A stretch of DNA of 7,873 nt. Source: an uncultured Mogibacterium sp. (lineage in GTDB: Bacteria; Bacillota_A; Clostridia; Peptostreptococcales; Anaerovoracaceae). The notes beneath the pieces were generated by a model that ran no database searches, was not told the DNA's origin, and saw nothing but the letters and a program-made list of their open reading frames with translations. The translations under genes were made by a program, and so were the position numbers. Below are positions 5,865 through 7,873 of this stretch, piece by piece (position 1 is the stretch's first letter; the number at the start of each line of letters is the position of its first letter). The stretch is from NCBI RefSeq assembly GCF_938039775.1, contig NZ_CALHTQ010000137.1, positions 1 through 7,873 of the forward strand, read 5' to 3'.

Positions 5865-7873
5865 TTATTTGTCTATAAATGTGACTACAGTTACACCTTC
5901 TCCCCCTTGGTCATAAGAAGCACTTGCTATGGACTTGATATTTTTATTTCTTTTAAGCATATTTCTAATTCCACTGCGAAGTATTCCTTCACCTCTACCG
6001 TGCACAATCTGAACTTCATTAATGCCCGATAAAAATGCATCATCTATATACTTACTAACCTCTAGTTCTGCGTCATCAAGGTTTTTGCCTATTACATTAA
6101 TAGATGGTGATATTGTCCTAGCCTTAGCCGTGTTCATTTTAGCATAGCTCCTACGCTTACGCTCTTTCGTACCAGGCTTATTATCCTCGATAATCATCAC
6201 ATCTTTAATCTTTACACCCATCTTGAGCGCTCCAATTCTAACTGTCAGATTGCCGAATGCATCAGGTGCGGTCTCAACTTCTCCATTTTGCCCTAGCTTT
6301 AGTAGCTTAATCCTTGTTCCGCGCTTTAAATCCTCCGCTTTTGGGATATTTATATTCTTGATACTGCGAGGAGCCATGGCATTCTCCAGTGATTTTTCCC
6401 TGAGTCTACGCTTACTATCAGCAACTATAGATGAAGAGTTATTTCTTCCTTCCTTTACCGCTTTTCTAAGCTCCTTGCTGACTTCCTTGACAGTTCTGTT
6501 CGCATCACTAATGATGTCACGAGCCTCTTCTTTAGCCGCTTCAATTATCTTATGCCTGCTCTCCTTAGCCTTAACGAGTTTTTCTTCTGCTTCCTTGAGC
6601 TTTCTCTCGGCTTCCTCAGCTTTGATACGAGCTTCTTCGAGTGCAGAATCAGCCTCTTTTTGATCTGCTTCAACTCTAGATACCGCACCCTCAAATTCGA
6701 TATCGCTTTCTTTCATAAGCGATATAGCTCTGTCTATAATTCTCGAATCAAGACCGAGCTTTCGTGAAATTTCAAATGCATTCGACTTGCCCGGAAGACC
6801 AACCTTTATCTTGTAAGTCGGTGCAAGCGCTTCCATATCAAACTCCATAGATGCATTTTCAACACCATCGGTTGAAAGCGCATACTTCTTGAGCTCCGTA
6901 TAATGAGTAGTAGCCACTATGTGAGCGCCCTTATCCTTCAAGGCCTCGAGCATTGCAACAGCTAAAGCGGCACCTTCCGCAGGATCTGTACCTGAACCCA
7001 CTTCATCGAGCAGCACCAGAGAATCGTGGTCTGCATTTGAAATAATATTCGCAGTATTAAGCATATGCGAAGAAAATGTACTGAGGTTATTCTCTATACT
7101 CTGCTCATCTCCAATTTCCGCATATACCTCTTTGAACAGCGGTATGCTACTTTCCTCGTAGCACGGGATGTGTAGCCCCGACTCTGCCATCAGTATAAAC
7201 AGCCCTATTGTCTTGAGGGTTACTGTCTTTCCACCGGTATTAGGTCCTGTAATTACTAAAGTGTTGAAATTATTTCCAAGAGATATATCAATAGGAACAA
7301 CCTTATCTTTATCGATAAGAGGATGTTTTGCTGACTTTAAAGAAATAATACCATTATCATTAATAATTGGCTTTATAGCCTCCATATCATATGCTAATTT
7401 ACCTCTAGCAAAAATAAAATCAATGTTTGAAATAATTGATAAATTAGTAATTAATTGTGGTAGAATTTCATAAATTCTCTTTGAAAATTCTCTTAAAATT
7501 CTTTCGATTTCTTTTTCTTCTTCTATTTCTAATTTTTTTAAATCATTATTTAAGTCAATTACAAACATTGGTTCTATGAAGACTGTTTGACCTGATGAAG
7601 ATTGATCATGAACAATACCTTTAAAAGAATTCTTAAATTCACTTCTAACTGGTACTACATATCTCCCATCTCTTAATGTATATATATTATCCATTAATTT
7701 ATCTGATGTTGAAATTAGCTGATTTAATCTATCTCTAATTAAGTCATTTTTAGACTTAATCATCCTTCTAATTCTTTTTAATTCATGACTTGCTTCATCT
7801 GAAATTTCTTCAGCTGAAATTATAGAAACTTCTAAATCTCTTTCTAAATGAGTATCGATATTTAATAAATTTA
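5865..7873 (-). CDS. mutS2: MutS2 (ribosome-collision/recombination ATPase with Smr domain), 5' end outside window
   Basis: The reading frame stays open to the right edge. About 668 codons are visible and roughly 120 N-terminal residues are missing against the usual ~785; the internal Met at 7763 is not the start, because the 36 codons upstream of it still match the family (helical core ending ELKRIRR). Numbering from that Met: clamp/core to about 160, Walker A GPNTGGKT 173-180, STFSSHM 228-234, Walker B LVLLDEVGSGTDP 249-261, TTHYTELK 285-292, a charged coiled coil about 362-440, a KOW-like segment about 475-525, and a C-terminal Smr domain with HGRGEG at 588-593. Family members split collided ribosomes (B. 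subtilis) or suppress recombination. Two oddities: the LDLR motif of Smr reads INVI (555-558), and base composition and codon use change abruptly at Walker A. Confidence 0.96.
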   Translation of the reverse strand, partial: NLLNIDTHLERDLEVSIISAEEISDEASHELKRIRRMIKSKNDLIRDRLNQLISTSDKLMDNIYTLRDGRYVVPVRSEFKNSFKGIVHDQSSSGQTVFIEPMFVIDLNNDLKKLEIEEEKEIERILREFSKRIYEILPQLITNLSIISNIDFIFARGKLAYDMEAIKPIINDNGIISLKSAKHPLIDKDKVVPIDISLGNNFNTLVITGPNTGGKTVTLKTIGLFILMAESGLHIPCYEESSIPLFKEVYAEIGDEQSIENNLSTFSSHMLNTANIISNADHDSLVLLDEVGSGTDPAEGAALAVAMLEALKDKGAHIVATTHYTELKKYALSTDGVENASMEFDMEALAPTYKIKVGLPGKSNAFEISRKLGLDSRIIDRAISLMKESDIEFEGAVSRVEADQKEADSALEEARIKAEEAERKLKEAEEKLVKAKESRHKIIEAAKEEARDIISDANRTVKEVSKELRKAVKEGRNNSSSIVADSKRRLREKSLENAMAPRSIKNINIPKAEDLKRGTRIKLLKLGQNGEVETAPDAFGNLTVRIGALKMGVKIKDVMIIEDNKPGTKERKRRSYAKMNTAKARTISPSINVIGKNLDDAELEVSKYIDDAFLSGINEVQIVHGRGEGILRSGIRNMLKRNKNIKSIASASYDQGGEGVTVVTFIDK

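Noticed and set aside
6223..6663. Plus-strand open frame of 146 codons, rich in Ser, Leu and Phe
   Set aside because: It is the antisense shadow of the mutS2 coiled-coil codons (Glu/Lys/Ala-rich), not a membrane protein gene.

Overview
The window looks like a piece of chromosome from a low-to-moderate GC Bacillota, most likely a clostridium. The reasons are AGGAG/GGGAG ribosome-binding sites, ATG starts, a tRNA cluster driven by a consensus sigma-A promoter, and a gene set (MutS2, a DUF523 protein, a DUF4080-type radical-SAM relative, a YwaF-type membrane protein) typical of that phylum. A clostridial Family XIII/Anaerovoracaceae-like host is only a guess. Everything is on the minus strand, so transcription runs from right to left.

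From right to left, the window opens inside mutS2 (5' end outside the window). After an 86-base gap with a possible promoter comes a compact five-gene run: a DUF523 (TudS/YbbK-like) Fe-S protein, argS, a B12-binding/radical-SAM-like protein, a TPR protein that overlaps it by 20 bases, and a YwaF/TMEM164-like membrane protein. Gaps between these genes are 8 to 18 bases or an overlap, which suggests one operon. About 50 bases beyond the last stop a very good promoter starts a tRNA operon in the order Asn-Leu-fMet; the fMet gene is cut by the left edge.

Most of this is housekeeping. The unusual part is the pair between argS and the membrane protein. The 509-aa radical-SAM relative keeps the fold landmarks of its family but has lost two of the three cluster cysteines (Val185, Cys189 and Ser192 where Cys-x3-Cys-x2-Cys is expected), so it looks like a pseudo-radical-SAM protein. 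It is translationally linked to the TPR protein. A perfect 13-bp hairpin followed by a T-rich stretch lies just after its stop codon, inside the first codons of the TPR gene, and resembles an attenuator or terminator. A second perfect 9-bp hairpin lies just before it, in the end of argS.

A second anomaly is in mutS2. Base composition drops from about 46% to about 25% GC (hand counts) exactly at the Walker A codons, with a matching change in leucine codons. This indicates either allelic recombination in the conserved ATPase core or a chimeric assembly. The Smr domain of the same protein also lacks the usual LDLR motif.
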